NCBI GenBank assembly: GCA_963847985.1
Contig: CAWKBS010000012.1
Location: forward strand, 28,742 to 92,741
Length of the DNA: 64,000 nucleotides
From: JAIBJN01 sp963847985
Lineage (GTDB): Bacteria > Actinomycetota > Thermoleophilia > Gaiellales > Gaiellaceae
Direction: 5' to 3'
Shown one piece after another: positions 9,083-17,727 of this stretch. The stretch's first letter is position 1. Each line of letters begins with the position of its first letter. The notes below the pieces were generated by a model. It made no database searches and was not told where the DNA came from. It saw nothing but the letters and a program-made list of their open reading frames with translations. The position numbers and the translations under genes were made by a program.

Positions 9083-9804
9083 TCCACCGCTTCGTGGACT
9101 GCCGCTGGGAGCTGGGCAACCCCGGACGTGGTCGTCAGCTCTACCTCGAAGGCCACGTTCCCGGCGCTTCGTTCCTCGATCTCGAAGCCGACCTGTCCGC
9201 CCCGCCCTCGAGCCCGGGCGGGCGCCACCCCCTGCCGGCGGCGGAGGACTTCGCGCGCGCGGCCGGGGCCGCCGGGATCGGGCCGGGCGTCTTCGTCGTC
9301 GCCTACGACCAGGGGATGAACGGCGGCGCAGCGCGGCTGTGGTGGCTCCTGCGCCACTTCGGGCACGACGACGTCGCCGTCCTCGACGGCGGGATCGGCG
9401 CCTGGCTCGGGCCGCTCCGGGCCGGGGAGGAAGAGGTCGAGCCCGCCGTCTTCACGCCGGCTCCACGCTCGGACGACGCGATCGAGGCCGACGAGCTCGC
9501 GGCGCGGCTCGGCGAGCCCGGCCTCACCATCGTGGATGCCCGCCTGCCCGAGCGCTACCGCGGCGAGGTGGAGCCGATCGACCCGGTCGCCGGCCGCATC
9601 CCCGGCGCCGTCAACGCCCCGTACACGGAGGCGCTCCCGGAGGATCTCCTCGACGCGGATGAGATCGTCGCCTACTGCGGCTCCGGCGTCACCGCGTCGG
9701 TCACGCTCCTGCGCCTCGCGCAGGCCGGGCGCGCCGACGCGAAGCTCTACCCCGGCTCGTGGAGCGACTGGTGCGCCCGCGGCCTCCCCGCCGAGACCGG
9801 CTAG
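9079..9804 (+). CDS. Two-domain rhodanese (thiosulfate/3-mercaptopyruvate sulfurtransferase)
   Basis: A 241-residue protein with two rhodanese modules. The N-terminal module is inactive-looking (GHVPGASFLDLEADLS). The C-terminal one carries the active cysteine C200 in the loop CGSGVTAS. It transfers sulfane sulfur from thiosulfate or 3-mercaptopyruvate; CGSGV loops are commonest in mercaptopyruvate sulfurtransferases. It lacks a signal peptide, so it is cytoplasmic. The GTG start overlaps the preceding stop. The stop codon region is shared, on the other strand, with the stop of the 23-codon frame at 9801. Confidence 0.9.
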   Translation: MIHRFVDCRWELGNPGRGRQLYLEGHVPGASFLDLEADLSAPPSSPGGRHPLPAAEDFARAAGAAGIGPGVFVVAYDQGMNGGAARLWWLLRHFGHDDVAVLDGGIGAWLGPLRAGEEEVEPAVFTPAPRSDDAIEADELAARLGEPGLTIVDARLPERYRGEVEPIDPVAGRIPGAVNAPYTEALPEDLLDADEIVAYCGSGVTASVTLLRLAQAGRADAKLYPGSWSDWCARGLPAETG

Positions 9805-9872
9805 GAAAGGTCGACCCCGGTGAGCCCGGCAAAGGCCGGGTCGGCGCCGTTCGGGTTCTCGCTGGCCTTCAT
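9801..9872 (-). CDS. Possible 23-residue peptide gene with a strong ribosome-binding site
   Basis: An ATG on the minus strand (9870-9872) follows AGGAGG at an ideal 6-base spacing and opens a 23-codon frame beginning MKASENPNGA and ending TGVDLS. It is convergent with the sulfurtransferase gene, with overlapping stop codons, and divergent from the MBL gene at 10027. A perfect 22-bp palindrome lies 22 bp upstream of its start. The ribosome-binding site and operator-like palindrome are the only evidence. It could be a leader peptide, a modified-peptide precursor or chance. I recognise no family. Confidence 0.35.
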   Translation of the reverse strand: MKASENPNGADPAFAGLTGVDLS

Positions 9873-9894
9873 CTCGTTCCTCCTGTCCGGTCGC

Positions 9895-9916
9895 GGTACG
9901 AACGGGCGTTCGTACC
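9895..9916. promoter_or_regulatory. Perfect 22-bp palindrome, probable operator
   Basis: Arms GGTACGAACG and CGTTCGTACC are separated by GG. It sits between the divergent 23-codon frame and the MBL-fold gene at 10027, a typical position for a TetR- or GntR-type repressor site. No regulator gene adjoins it in this window. Confidence 0.6.
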
Positions 9917-10026
9917 CGTCGAGCCAATCGAATCCGGTCAGGAAGGCGATGTCAACTGAGACAACGAGATGGGCCGTATCGTAGCGTCGCCCTTACAAGG
10001 CGGGATCAAGGAGAGGAGAACGAGCC

Positions 10027-11397
10027 ATGAACGACGACGCATCCGAGCTCAGGAACGGGAATCCCTATGGCGGGGTGCCGAGCGGTGGGATCACGCTTCC
10101 GCCGTACTACCGTCCGACGCCCGACCTCGTCAGCAACAACCTCTACTACCCGGGGCAGGAGGAGCTCGGCCCCGACGAGATGCGGATCTCCTTCATCGGC
10201 AGCACGCCGATCCCGGTCACCCGCGCACAGGCCGGCACCTGCATCATGGTCGAGCTCGGCAACGGCAAGCGGTTCTTCTTCGATTTCGGCTCCGGTTGCA
10301 TGCGCAACATCATCGCGATGGCGGTGCCGCTGCAGACGGTCAACGACATCTTCTTCACCCACCTGCATGTGGATCACTACGCGGATCTCCCGTACCTCTA
10401 CGCCTTCGCGCCGTGGGTGGGGCGCTGGAAGCCGTTGCGGGTGCATGGGCCGTCGGGCCGCACGCCGAAAGACGGCATCGGACACATGATCGAAGGCATG
10501 AAGATGATGACCCACTGGCACACGGACTCCTTCAACGCCTGCCCGATCGGCGACGGCTACGAGGTCGAGGTCAACGAGTTCGACTTTCGCGATGACAACG
10601 GCGTCTGCTACGACCAGGACGGCGTGATCGTCCGCCACTGGCAACGGTCACACACCAAGGACGGCGCCTCGGCTTACCGGCTCGACTGGAACGGCTTGTC
10701 GTTCGTCTGGACGGGCGACGGCCGGCCCGACGAGCTCTCGTTGGAGCTAGCCAAAGGGGTGGACGTCTTCGTGACCGAGGTGCAGCCGGACACGGCGAAC
10801 CTCCAGGCGCTGAAGTTCGGAATGCCGCCCCTGATGCTGATGAACACGATCGATCAGGCGCACAGCGTTCATTACGCGGTCGGCTACATGTTCGACAAGA
10901 TCCAGCCGCGCCTCGCGATGGTCACGCACACGTCCTACGACGAGGAGTTGGTCCCGGAAATCGTCGCCGGGATTCGCCACCACTACGACGGGCTGTTCCA
11001 GTTCGGCGCACCCGATGTCGTGGTCGTCAACGTCAACAAGGACGCGGTCTGGACGCGCAAGGCCGTCATCCCGGACGCCGGCAACATGTCACGCCCGAGC
11101 CCGAGAGAGGCCGCCGGCCTGTTCGACCTGAGCCCGACGAATCTCGAAGTGAGGTTCCCCACTCCGCGACACACGATCGACGACACGTTGAATCAGCCCG
11201 TCCGTGACCGGGAGATCGATCCGAAGGACTATTACCCGGCGGATCTGTATCGCGAGCCGCAGCCCAATTTCCCAGCGGACTTCACGATTGATGTCCGCGA
11301 GCTGGCGGCCAAGAGGCTTCGCCACATGCAGGAGAAGCTCGCGGCCAAGCAGGATCAGCTGGACAAAGTCGTCGCGGCTCTCGAGCAGGAGTCGTAG
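10027..11397 (+). CDS. Large MBL-fold metallohydrolase (resembles the GntH-named family)
   Basis: A 456-residue protein with THLHVDHYADL (H112, H114, D116, H117), later metal-ligand candidates H207 region (RHWQRSH), D in WTGDGRPDE and H in MVTHTSY. A C-terminal coiled helix (KRLRHMQEKLAAKQDQLDK) follows. It resembles MBL proteins that databases name after guanitoxin biosynthesis GntH, but nothing else here supports that pathway. Strong ribosome-binding site (AAGGAGAGGAG). Codon use is less GC-biased than that of its neighbours. It overlaps the COG0523 GTPase by 1 bp, so the two form an operon and metal supply by the GTPase is a reasonable guess. Confidence 0.8.
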   Translation: MNDDASELRNGNPYGGVPSGGITLPPYYRPTPDLVSNNLYYPGQEELGPDEMRISFIGSTPIPVTRAQAGTCIMVELGNGKRFFFDFGSGCMRNIIAMAVPLQTVNDIFFTHLHVDHYADLPYLYAFAPWVGRWKPLRVHGPSGRTPKDGIGHMIEGMKMMTHWHTDSFNACPIGDGYEVEVNEFDFRDDNGVCYDQDGVIVRHWQRSHTKDGASAYRLDWNGLSFVWTGDGRPDELSLELAKGVDVFVTEVQPDTANLQALKFGMPPLMLMNTIDQAHSVHYAVGYMFDKIQPRLAMVTHTSYDEELVPEIVAGIRHHYDGLFQFGAPDVVVVNVNKDAVWTRKAVIPDAGNMSRPSPREAAGLFDLSPTNLEVRFPTPRHTIDDTLNQPVRDREIDPKDYYPADLYREPQPNFPADFTIDVRELAAKRLRHMQEKLAAKQDQLDKVVAALEQES

Positions 11398-12458
11398 TGG
11401 CTACGACCGACCGGTTCGACACACAGGCCGTTCCACTCACGGTTCTGACCGGGTTCCTCGGCGCGGGCAAGACCACGCTGCTGAACCGCATTCTCACGGG
11501 CGATCATGGCCTTCGAGTCGCTGTACTGGTGAACGACTTCGGCTCGATCAACATCGACGCCGACCTCGTCGTCGGAGTCGAGGGCGACGGGGACATCATC
11601 AGCCTCGCCAACGGCTGTGTCTGCTGCAACGTCCGGGATGATCTGGTCGCCGCGGTGATGCAGCTTTTGAGCCGGGACGAGGAGCCCGAGTACATCCTGC
11701 TCGAGGCCAGCGGAGTGGCCGAGCCGTCGGGCATCGCACTCACCTTCATGGACGACGACCTGCGGGACCGGATCAGGTTGGACAGCATCATGTGCGTCGT
11801 CGATGCGGAACAGGTATTCGCCGCGCCGGAGATGATGGAGCTGAAGCTGCGCCAGGTTGCATTCGCCGACATGCTCATCCTCAACAAGGTCGATCTCGTC
11901 ACCCGGGAGGAGATCCAGCGGATCAAGGCCTGGCTCGACGATCGGTTCCATCGCTACCGGCTCGTCGAATCACGCGGCGGAGATGTACCTCTGGAGATCC
12001 TGCTCTCGGTCGGCCGGTTCGACCCCTCCCGACTCGACGGCACACCCTCACCCGACCAGCCCGACCGTTCTCATGACTGTGATGGTCGCGATTGCGAGCA
12101 TCACGCTCATGGAGATCGGCACGATCACTCGCAGGACTTCCGGACCTGGAGCTACGAAACGGACGAGCCTCTCTCCTTGGAAGCGCTGCGGGAATCGGCG
12201 AGCAAGCTGCCGGCCAGCGTGTACCGATGCAAAGGCGTGATCCATACTGCCGAAGAGCCAGACCGACGGGCCATCCTTCAAGTTGTTGGCAAGCGAGTGG
12301 ACATCGCCGTCGAGGAAGACTGGAACGGTCGAGAACGCCGCACCCGCATAATCGCCATCGGCGCGCACGAGGGAGTGGATGGACCCGCTCTGTCGGAGGC
12401 GTTCGACGGATGCCGCGATGCAGCAGCCCAGCGAGTCGAAGAGCGCGTGCCGAGCTGA
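11397..12458 (+). CDS. COG0523 (CobW/P47K) GTP-dependent metal chaperone
   Basis: A 353-residue G3E GTPase. It has Walker A GFLGAGKTT (19-27), the metal-binding CxCC motif CVCC (C74, C76, C77), a conserved EASGVAEP, the guanine-specificity motif NKVD, a His/Asp-rich linker (HDCDGRDCEHHAHGD) near residue 230 and a C-terminal CobW_C domain. Proteins of this family deliver zinc, cobalt or other metals to partner enzymes. The GTG start shares one base with the stop of the MBL gene, and the likely client is that metalloenzyme. No Zur-type site is obvious. Confidence 0.9.
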   Translation: MATTDRFDTQAVPLTVLTGFLGAGKTTLLNRILTGDHGLRVAVLVNDFGSINIDADLVVGVEGDGDIISLANGCVCCNVRDDLVAAVMQLLSRDEEPEYILLEASGVAEPSGIALTFMDDDLRDRIRLDSIMCVVDAEQVFAAPEMMELKLRQVAFADMLILNKVDLVTREEIQRIKAWLDDRFHRYRLVESRGGDVPLEILLSVGRFDPSRLDGTPSPDQPDRSHDCDGRDCEHHAHGDRHDHSQDFRTWSYETDEPLSLEALRESASKLPASVYRCKGVIHTAEEPDRRAILQVVGKRVDIAVEEDWNGRERRTRIIAIGAHEGVDGPALSEAFDGCRDAAAQRVEERVPS

Positions 12459-12469
12459 TGGGACGTCGC

Positions 12470-12720
12470 CGACCGACCACCGATTACACGTTCGATTGGA
12501 AGCCGTGGTCGAAGCGGAACCGAGCTCTTCCGACGCGCGAACCCCAACCATAGGAGGTAGACATGCCGCCGACGCGCCGGGACACGCTGTCGGCGCGACG
12601 GTCACATACGAGGCGACGATCGCTCCCATCAAGGCAATCCCGAGCGTTTCCCCCACCTAAGCGCATGCTGTTCACCCTCCGGCCTGACACAGCGCCCGGG
12701 GGCTTGACACCCAGCCCGGC
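12470..12720 (-). pseudogene. Decayed C-terminal fragment of an MFS (DHA2/EmrB-type) transporter
   Basis: Read on the minus strand, about 12656-12580 encodes GETLGIALMGAIVAS. This closely resembles the conserved RQVGGALGIAVMGAI segment before the last helices of 14-TM drug-efflux transporters. The residues expected just before it (NSMR) appear in another frame at about 12675. A piece like the FxDGFQ motif (FDHGFQSN) appears in a third frame near 12500. No continuous frame, start or upstream part is present, so this looks like a truncated, frameshifted remnant. It may mark the edge of an inserted segment. Short plus-strand frames here (12458-12553, 12563-12775) overlap the remnant and are probably spurious. 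Confidence 0.45.
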
Positions 12721-12723
12721 CCT

Positions 12724-13731
12724 CTATAAGTCGATCGTCGGGACGTCCATGCCTAGCTCGGTCGCCCTCTCGTAGACGAGCGCCGCGACGGCGAGGTCTT
12801 GCACGGCAAGCCCAGTCGAGTCGAAGATAGTGATGTCGTCGGCGGACTGGCGGCCCTGCGCCTCACCGGTTAGCACGTCGCCGAGCTGGGTCACGTCCTC
12901 CCGACCGATCTTGCCGGCCCGGAAGGCGTTCGCGATGTCCCCGCCGTGGCTGGCCTGATCCCACTCGTCGCAGAAAAGACGGACCCGTGGTTCCGCGGCA
13001 AGTATTCCATCTGTTGCCGACTGCTCCCACTCGTCGACCACGACGCGCCCGCGTGCGAGCTCCTCGACGGCGATCTCCGCCTTGCCCGGCCCGTCGGCGC
13101 CCATGAGGCTGACGTGCTGCCCGGCCCGCAGGCTCTCCGCGGGGAAGAGGATCTCGCTGCCGGGCGTGACCGTCGCGACGACGTCCGCGCCGAGCGCCTC
13201 CTCGCGCGTGCCCGCCGTGCCGGCTCCGAGCTCCTCGGCCACCGCTGCCGAGCGGGCCGCGTCCCGGTCCCAGAGCAGGACCTCGCGGCCGCGCGCCAGG
13301 AACGTCCGCGCCACCGCGCGCCCGTTGACGCCGCAGCCGACGACAGCGGCCGGGCCGTCGCCCGCGGCGAGCGTCTCCGCGGCCAGCACCGCGGCCGCGC
13401 CCGTGCGCAACGCCGTGACCGCGCCGGCGTCGAGCTCGGCGAGAAGCCGCCCGTCGGCCGCGTCGGAGAGGAGGACGATGCCGCCGACCGTGGGCAGTCC
13501 GCGCTCCGGGTTGCCCGGGAACGAGGTCACCCACTTGAGCAGCGCGTAGCCGCCGCCACGGGCGGGCATGGCGCGGAAGTCGCCGTCGGGCGGCGCCGGG
13601 ACATAGACCTTCGAGGGCATGAGCCACTCGCCGCGCGCGTGCGCGGCGAACGCCGCGCCGACCGCCTCGACCGCGTCGGCGGGATCGACGGCCGCGTAGA
13701 CGTGCTCGGCGGCGAAGACGGGGATGCTCAT
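12724..13731 (-). CDS. Ornithine cyclodeaminase / mu-crystallin family dehydrogenase
   Basis: A 335-residue protein with the family's N-terminal substrate domain (MPSKVYVP...FRAMPA, KWVTSFPGNPERGLPTVGG) and NAD-binding Rossmann domain (AVVGCGVNGRAVARTFLARG). The LDAGAVTALRTGA segment is conserved. Members deaminate ornithine, make alanine or reduce ketimines; which reaction applies cannot be decided here. It is divergent from mvaB with 25 bp between the start codons. The stop lies close to the transporter remnant. Confidence 0.85.
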   Translation of the reverse strand: MSIPVFAAEHVYAAVDPADAVEAVGAAFAAHARGEWLMPSKVYVPAPPDGDFRAMPARGGGYALLKWVTSFPGNPERGLPTVGGIVLLSDAADGRLLAELDAGAVTALRTGAAAVLAAETLAAGDGPAAVVGCGVNGRAVARTFLARGREVLLWDRDAARSAAVAEELGAGTAGTREEALGADVVATVTPGSEILFPAESLRAGQHVSLMGADGPGKAEIAVEELARGRVVVDEWEQSATDGILAAEPRVRLFCDEWDQASHGGDIANAFRAGKIGREDVTQLGDVLTGEAQGRQSADDITIFDSTGLAVQDLAVAALVYERATELGMDVPTIDL

Positions 13732-13742
13732 CGCGGCGCGCG

Positions 13743-13748
13743 TATCCT
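13743..13748 (+). promoter_or_regulatory. mvaB: -10 box (TATCCT) for mvaB
   Basis: TATCCT ends 8 bp before the GTG of mvaB, which predicts a transcript with almost no leader. Its complement also gives a TAGGAT box about 12 bp upstream of the divergent ATG at 13731, so one short palindromic sequence may serve both genes. Confidence 0.5.
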
Positions 13749-13756
13749 AGGGACTC

Positions 13757-14635
13757 GTGAAGGTCACCGTCTGCGACGTCGGGCCCCGCGACGGCCTCCA
13801 GAACGAGCGGGCGGTGCTCGAGCCGGCCGTGCGCGCGGAGCTCGTCGACCGGCTGGCTGTGGCCGGCCTCCCCGCGATCGAGGCGGTGAGCTTCGTCCAT
13901 CCCGGGCTCGTGCCGCAGATGGCCGGGGCAGAGGAGGTCGCAGCCGCGATCGAGCGCCGGGAAGGCGTCGTCTACTCCGGGCTCGTCCTCAACGCGAAGG
14001 GCGCGGAGCGCTTCGCCGCCACCGGCCTCGACGAGCTCCACTTCAACCTGGCCGCGACCGACAGCTTCGGCCGGGAGAACCAGAACGCCACGCCGGAGGA
14101 GGCGCTGGCGACGCTCGCGGCGATCGAGACCGACCGGCCCGTGAGCGTTTCCATCAGCGTCGCGTTCGGCTGCCCTTTCGAGGGCGCGGTCGATCCCGGC
14201 CGCGTGCTGGAGATCGGGGAGCGCTCGGTGGCCGCCGGGGCCGCCGAGGTCGTCTTCGCGGACACGATCGGAGTGGCCGTGCCGCGTCAGGTCCGGCACC
14301 TGGTCGCCGAGGGAGCGCGGCGCTTCCCGCGCGTCGGCGTCCACCTCCACAACACCCGCAACACGGGCTTTGCAGCCGCCTACGCCGCGCTCGAGGCGGG
14401 GGCCGCCGTCTTCGAGTCCTCGGTCGGCGGGCTGGGCGGCTGCCCCTTCGCGCCGCGGGCTACGGGCAACGTCGCCACCGAGGACCTCGTCTACCTCCTG
14501 CACGGAGAGGGGGTGGACACGGGTGTCGACCTCGACGCGCTCATCGGCGTCTCCGCCTGGCTCGAAGGCGTCTTCGGACGGGAGCTCCCCGGCCAGGTCT
14601 ACCGGGCCGGCGGGTTCGCGCCGGTCTCCGGCTGA
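13757..14635 (+). CDS. mvaB: Hydroxymethylglutaryl-CoA lyase
   Basis: A 292-residue DRE-TIM metallolyase. It cleaves HMG-CoA to acetyl-CoA and acetoacetate, the last step of leucine breakdown. It has the N-terminal motif CDVGPRDGLQNE (5-16), metal-ligand histidines in VHLHNTRNTG and the signature GGLGGCPFAP containing the catalytic cysteine. Length is normal for the bacterial family. The GTG start follows a TATCCT box. No other leucine-catabolism gene adjoins it, and the next gene encodes an unrelated membrane glycosyltransferase. Confidence 0.93.
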   Translation: MKVTVCDVGPRDGLQNERAVLEPAVRAELVDRLAVAGLPAIEAVSFVHPGLVPQMAGAEEVAAAIERREGVVYSGLVLNAKGAERFAATGLDELHFNLAATDSFGRENQNATPEEALATLAAIETDRPVSVSISVAFGCPFEGAVDPGRVLEIGERSVAAGAAEVVFADTIGVAVPRQVRHLVAEGARRFPRVGVHLHNTRNTGFAAAYAALEAGAAVFESSVGGLGGCPFAPRATGNVATEDLVYLLHGEGVDTGVDLDALIGVSAWLEGVFGRELPGQVYRAGGFAPVSG

Positions 14636-14681
14636 GCTCCCCGGGCTCGTCGTCGCCTGCGCGCTCGGGGCGGCGACCGCC

Positions 14682-16229
14682 GTGCTGCTCTGGCGGCTCG
14701 TCCCCGACGTCCGCGGCAAGCCGCTCTTCGAGGACGAGGCGGTCGCCGGGCTCATCGGCTCGCGCCCGCTCGGCGAGCTCGTCGTCACCGTGCTCTGGGA
14801 CCGGGGCGGGGCGCCGCTCCACTTCCTCCTCGCGCACCTCGCGCTCGCCCTGGACCCCTCCCCGGAGGCCCTGCGCTGGCTCTCGGTCGTCTTCGCCGTG
14901 GCCACGATCCCGCTCTGTTACGACCTCGGGCGGCGCCTCGCCGGGCAGGTCGCCGGCGCGACCGCCGCGCTCGTCGCGGGGACGTCCACGGTGCTGGCGC
15001 TCTACGGGACGATCGGGCGGATGTACGCGCTGCTCGCGTTCGCGAGCGCGCTCTCGGCCGACCTGTTCGCCCGCGCGCTCGAGCTGAGGACGACCCGCGC
15101 CGCCGTCGCCGCCGCCCTCGCGGCCGTCTTGCTGCCCGCCGTGCACCCGTACGGAGCCATCGTCGTCGCCCTCGAGGCGGCGGTCGCGCTGGCGGTCTGG
15201 CGCGGCCGCCCGCTGCGGCCCGCGCTCCCCGTGCTCGCCGTCGGCCTCCTGCTGGTCCCGTTCGCCGTCGCCGACCTGCGGCTCGCCAACCGCTTCACCG
15301 TCGGCGTCGAGGGGGACGAGTCCCTGGCGGCGCCCGGCGACGCCTGGGCGCAGCTCGCGCGGGCGCTCGAGTCGTTCGCCGGCGGAGGCGGCTGGACGTT
15401 CGCAGTCTTCCTCGTCCTCGGGCTCGCCGGAGCCGTGATCCTGCTGCGTACGCACACGGCGTTCGCGGTCTTCGGCCTCCTGACGCTGCTGGCGCCGCCG
15501 CTCCTCTTCATGCTCCTGCGAACGGGCAGCGTCATGGGGCTCTCGCCGCGGCACCTGGTCTTCGCGCTGCCCCTCTGGGCGGCGGCGGTCGGCGCAGCCG
15601 TCGCGCGGCTCACGCGCGACCTGCCGGCAGCCGCGGCGGTCGGCGTGGTCGCCGCGGTCGGGCTGCTCGCGGTGCTCTCGCCGGCCGGCGGGACCCCCGA
15701 CCCGCGCGAGCGCGACAACACCGTCCTCGGCGGCGGGCCGCTCGCGACCCCGACGGGCGGCCGCGAGCAGCTGGCCGCGCCTGCGGACTGGCTCCGCGAG
15801 ACGGTCGGCGAAGGCGACCTGCTCTACCCGTTCTCAGCCGTCTTCCTGGCCGGGCTGCCCGCGACCGGCGAGGCGGTCACGCTGCCCTACTCGCAGACGA
15901 CTCTGCTGGAGAGCGCGGTCGGGCGGCTCGAGGGGCCGACCGACGCGGTCGTCGTGGCGATCCCGACCGGCGAGGCCGCCGTGGACGTCGCCGCGCTCGA
16001 GGCCGCGCTCGGCGACGGGTACGAGGCACGGGCCTTCCCCGGCTGGCTGCTCGTGCGCGCCGAGGGGCCGTTCGCGGCGCCCGAAGAGGCACTCGCCGCC
16101 ACGGCCGCCGTGCTCGAGGGCGCCCTCGACGCTGTCGAGATCGACCGCTACCAGGAGCTGCGCTTCTACGTCGAGCGGAGCCTGCGCACGGTCTGCCAGA
16201 CGCTCGCCGGGCGCGGCGAGCCCTGCTAG
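14682..16229 (+). CDS. GT39-like polytopic membrane glycosyltransferase
   Basis: A hydrophobic protein of about 515 residues with roughly ten membrane segments. The acidic motif FEDEAVAG lies just after the first segment, and GGAPLHFLLAHLAL follows. This is the layout of GT-C enzymes related to ArnT and protein mannosyltransferases, which use lipid-linked sugars outside the membrane. The start is uncertain: GTG 14682 trims part of the first hydrophobic segment, and the next in-frame start (GTG 14523) would overlap mvaB by about 110 bp. A soluble C-terminal domain ends the protein. It is convergent with the paralogue at 16226, with overlapping stops. Confidence 0.78.
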   Translation: MLLWRLVPDVRGKPLFEDEAVAGLIGSRPLGELVVTVLWDRGGAPLHFLLAHLALALDPSPEALRWLSVVFAVATIPLCYDLGRRLAGQVAGATAALVAGTSTVLALYGTIGRMYALLAFASALSADLFARALELRTTRAAVAAALAAVLLPAVHPYGAIVVALEAAVALAVWRGRPLRPALPVLAVGLLLVPFAVADLRLANRFTVGVEGDESLAAPGDAWAQLARALESFAGGGGWTFAVFLVLGLAGAVILLRTHTAFAVFGLLTLLAPPLLFMLLRTGSVMGLSPRHLVFALPLWAAAVGAAVARLTRDLPAAAAVGVVAAVGLLAVLSPAGGTPDPRERDNTVLGGGPLATPTGGREQLAAPADWLRETVGEGDLLYPFSAVFLAGLPATGEAVTLPYSQTTLLESAVGRLEGPTDAVVVAIPTGEAAVDVAALEAALGDGYEARAFPGWLLVRAEGPFAAPEEALAATAAVLEGALDAVEIDRYQELRFYVERSLRTVCQTLAGRGEPC

Positions 16230-17716
16230 GTGGCGCGGTCCTCGACCGGGGCCAGGCAGCCTGCGCCGGCCGCGGAGTCGAGGTAGCGCCCTCCGGCGGC
16301 GTCGGCCTCCGCGGCGAGCGTGCCGCTCCAGGCGACGCGCGCGACCTCGACGGTCCCGATCTCGTCACGGCCCGCGGGCTGCGCGAGGTCGAGGAGCGTG
16401 CGCCCGGCGGGCACGTCCGTCACGACCCACAACTCGGCGCACGGCGCCAGCGGCTCGGCCTCCGGGAGCGTGACGTCGCCGGGGAGATACCACTCGAGCG
16501 GCGAGCGGAAATCCGGCAGCGATCCGACGACGAGGATCGGGTCGCCCGGCTCCCAGCCCGCGTCGACGAGTGCGTCGGCGACACGGTCGAAGTCGACGCG
16601 CTCGTCCATCGGGCTGCGGACGTAGGCGACGGCGGCGAGCGCCAGGCCCGCGGCCGCGGCGGCCAGCGCCGCCCGCCGCGGGAGCGGCACGAGAACGGCC
16701 GCGAGCGCGATCGCCGCGAAGGCGGTCACCCCGATCAGGTTGCGCCCGGTGACGATGCGCAACCCCGCGAGCCACGCGATGCCGGAGGCGCCGACCGGCA
16801 CGACGACGAGCAGCGCGCAGAGGCGCGCCTCGATCCCGAGGCGCGCGAGCACCCAGCAGCCGCCGAGGGCGAGCGCGAGGATCGCCGTCCGCGCGAGCGC
16901 CTCGCCGGTGCCCGGGTCGGTGCCGAGCTCCGCGTACATCGTCCCCGGGTTCCAGAAGAGCGCGGACGGGAGCGCCATGAACTTCACGGGGTCGAAGGCG
17001 TCGATCCAGCCGAAGCGCTCGGCGCGAACCTGGTCCAGCAGCCCTGGGAGCCATGCGAGCAGCGTCGCGGAGCCGAGAGCGACCGCCGCTCCCACGCGGA
17101 CCGCCACGGGGCGCAGGTCGCGCTCGACGGCCAGCCAGACGAGCGCCGACACCGCGGCCGGCAGGAAGAAGTAGTGGGTGTACGCACCGGCCGCCGCGCA
17201 GACCGCGACCGCCGCCAGCCGCCCGAGGGAGGGCTGCGCGGCCGCGCGCTCGACGAGCAGCGCGAAGACGAGCGTCAGGAGCGCCAGCAGGGCGTACGCG
17301 CGCAGCTCGCTCCCGTGCACGACCGTCTGCCAGGCGAGCGCGGTGAGAGCGCCGGCGAGGCCGGCCGCCCAGAGCGGCAGGAACCGGCGCGCGTACAGCA
17401 CCGTCAGGCCGGCGAGCGCCGCTGCGAGCACGACCGAGAGGAAGCGCAGCGATTCCACCTGGATGCCGGTCTCCCGCAGCGCCCAGGCGAGCAGGTACCA
17501 GCCCGGCGGCGTCGACTCCGTGCGGGAGACGTGCTCGATCACGCCGGCAGGCGTGCCTTCGAGGAGGACGCGTGCGGAGGCGACCTCGTCCTGCCAGAGG
17601 GGAAGGTCGATCGCGCCCGGGAGCGCCGCCGCAGCCGCCAGCGCCGCCGCCCCCGCCGCGACGGCGATCGTGGCGCGCCCCCCTTCGCCGGCTGCGCCCT
17701 CTCCCGCGTTCGGCAT
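16226..17716 (-). CDS. GT39-like polytopic membrane glycosyltransferase
   Basis: A 496-residue protein with about ten membrane segments. The first external loop carries LPLWQDEVASAR, followed by STPPGWYLLAW, the typical GT-C pattern with a catalytic acidic pair. ELRAYAL and THYFFLP motifs are shared almost exactly with the protein at 19645, so the two are close paralogues. It probably glycosylates a lipid, polysaccharide or protein at the outer face; the acceptor is unknown. The start codon is 11 bp from that of the divergent gene at 17728. Confidence 0.85.
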   Translation of the reverse strand: MPNAGEGAAGEGGRATIAVAAGAAALAAAAALPGAIDLPLWQDEVASARVLLEGTPAGVIEHVSRTESTPPGWYLLAWALRETGIQVESLRFLSVVLAAALAGLTVLYARRFLPLWAAGLAGALTALAWQTVVHGSELRAYALLALLTLVFALLVERAAAQPSLGRLAAVAVCAAAGAYTHYFFLPAAVSALVWLAVERDLRPVAVRVGAAVALGSATLLAWLPGLLDQVRAERFGWIDAFDPVKFMALPSALFWNPGTMYAELGTDPGTGEALARTAILALALGGCWVLARLGIEARLCALLVVVPVGASGIAWLAGLRIVTGRNLIGVTAFAAIALAAVLVPLPRRAALAAAAAGLALAAVAYVRSPMDERVDFDRVADALVDAGWEPGDPILVVGSLPDFRSPLEWYLPGDVTLPEAEPLAPCAELWVVTDVPAGRTLLDLAQPAGRDEIGTVEVARVAWSGTLAAEADAAGGRYLDSAAGAGCLAPVEDRAT

Positions 17717-17727
17717 AGTCCGTCAGC

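Noticed and set aside
10027..11397. Guanitoxin biosynthesis role for the MBL protein
   Set aside because: The similarity is to a broad MBL family that carries that name; no other gene of that pathway is present.
12458..12775. Two short plus-strand frames, one coupled to the GTPase stop (ATG 12458) and one behind AGGAGG (ATG 12563)
   Set aside because: Their products are Arg/Pro-rich without motifs, and the opposite strand carries recognisable transporter remnants. The good ribosome-binding site at 12552 keeps a small doubt.
14523..14682. Earlier GTG start (14523) for the first GT39-like protein
   Set aside because: It would add a Ser/Arg-rich tail of about 50 residues overlapping mvaB, unlike the paralogues. 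The true start remains uncertain because 14682 cuts into the first membrane segment.
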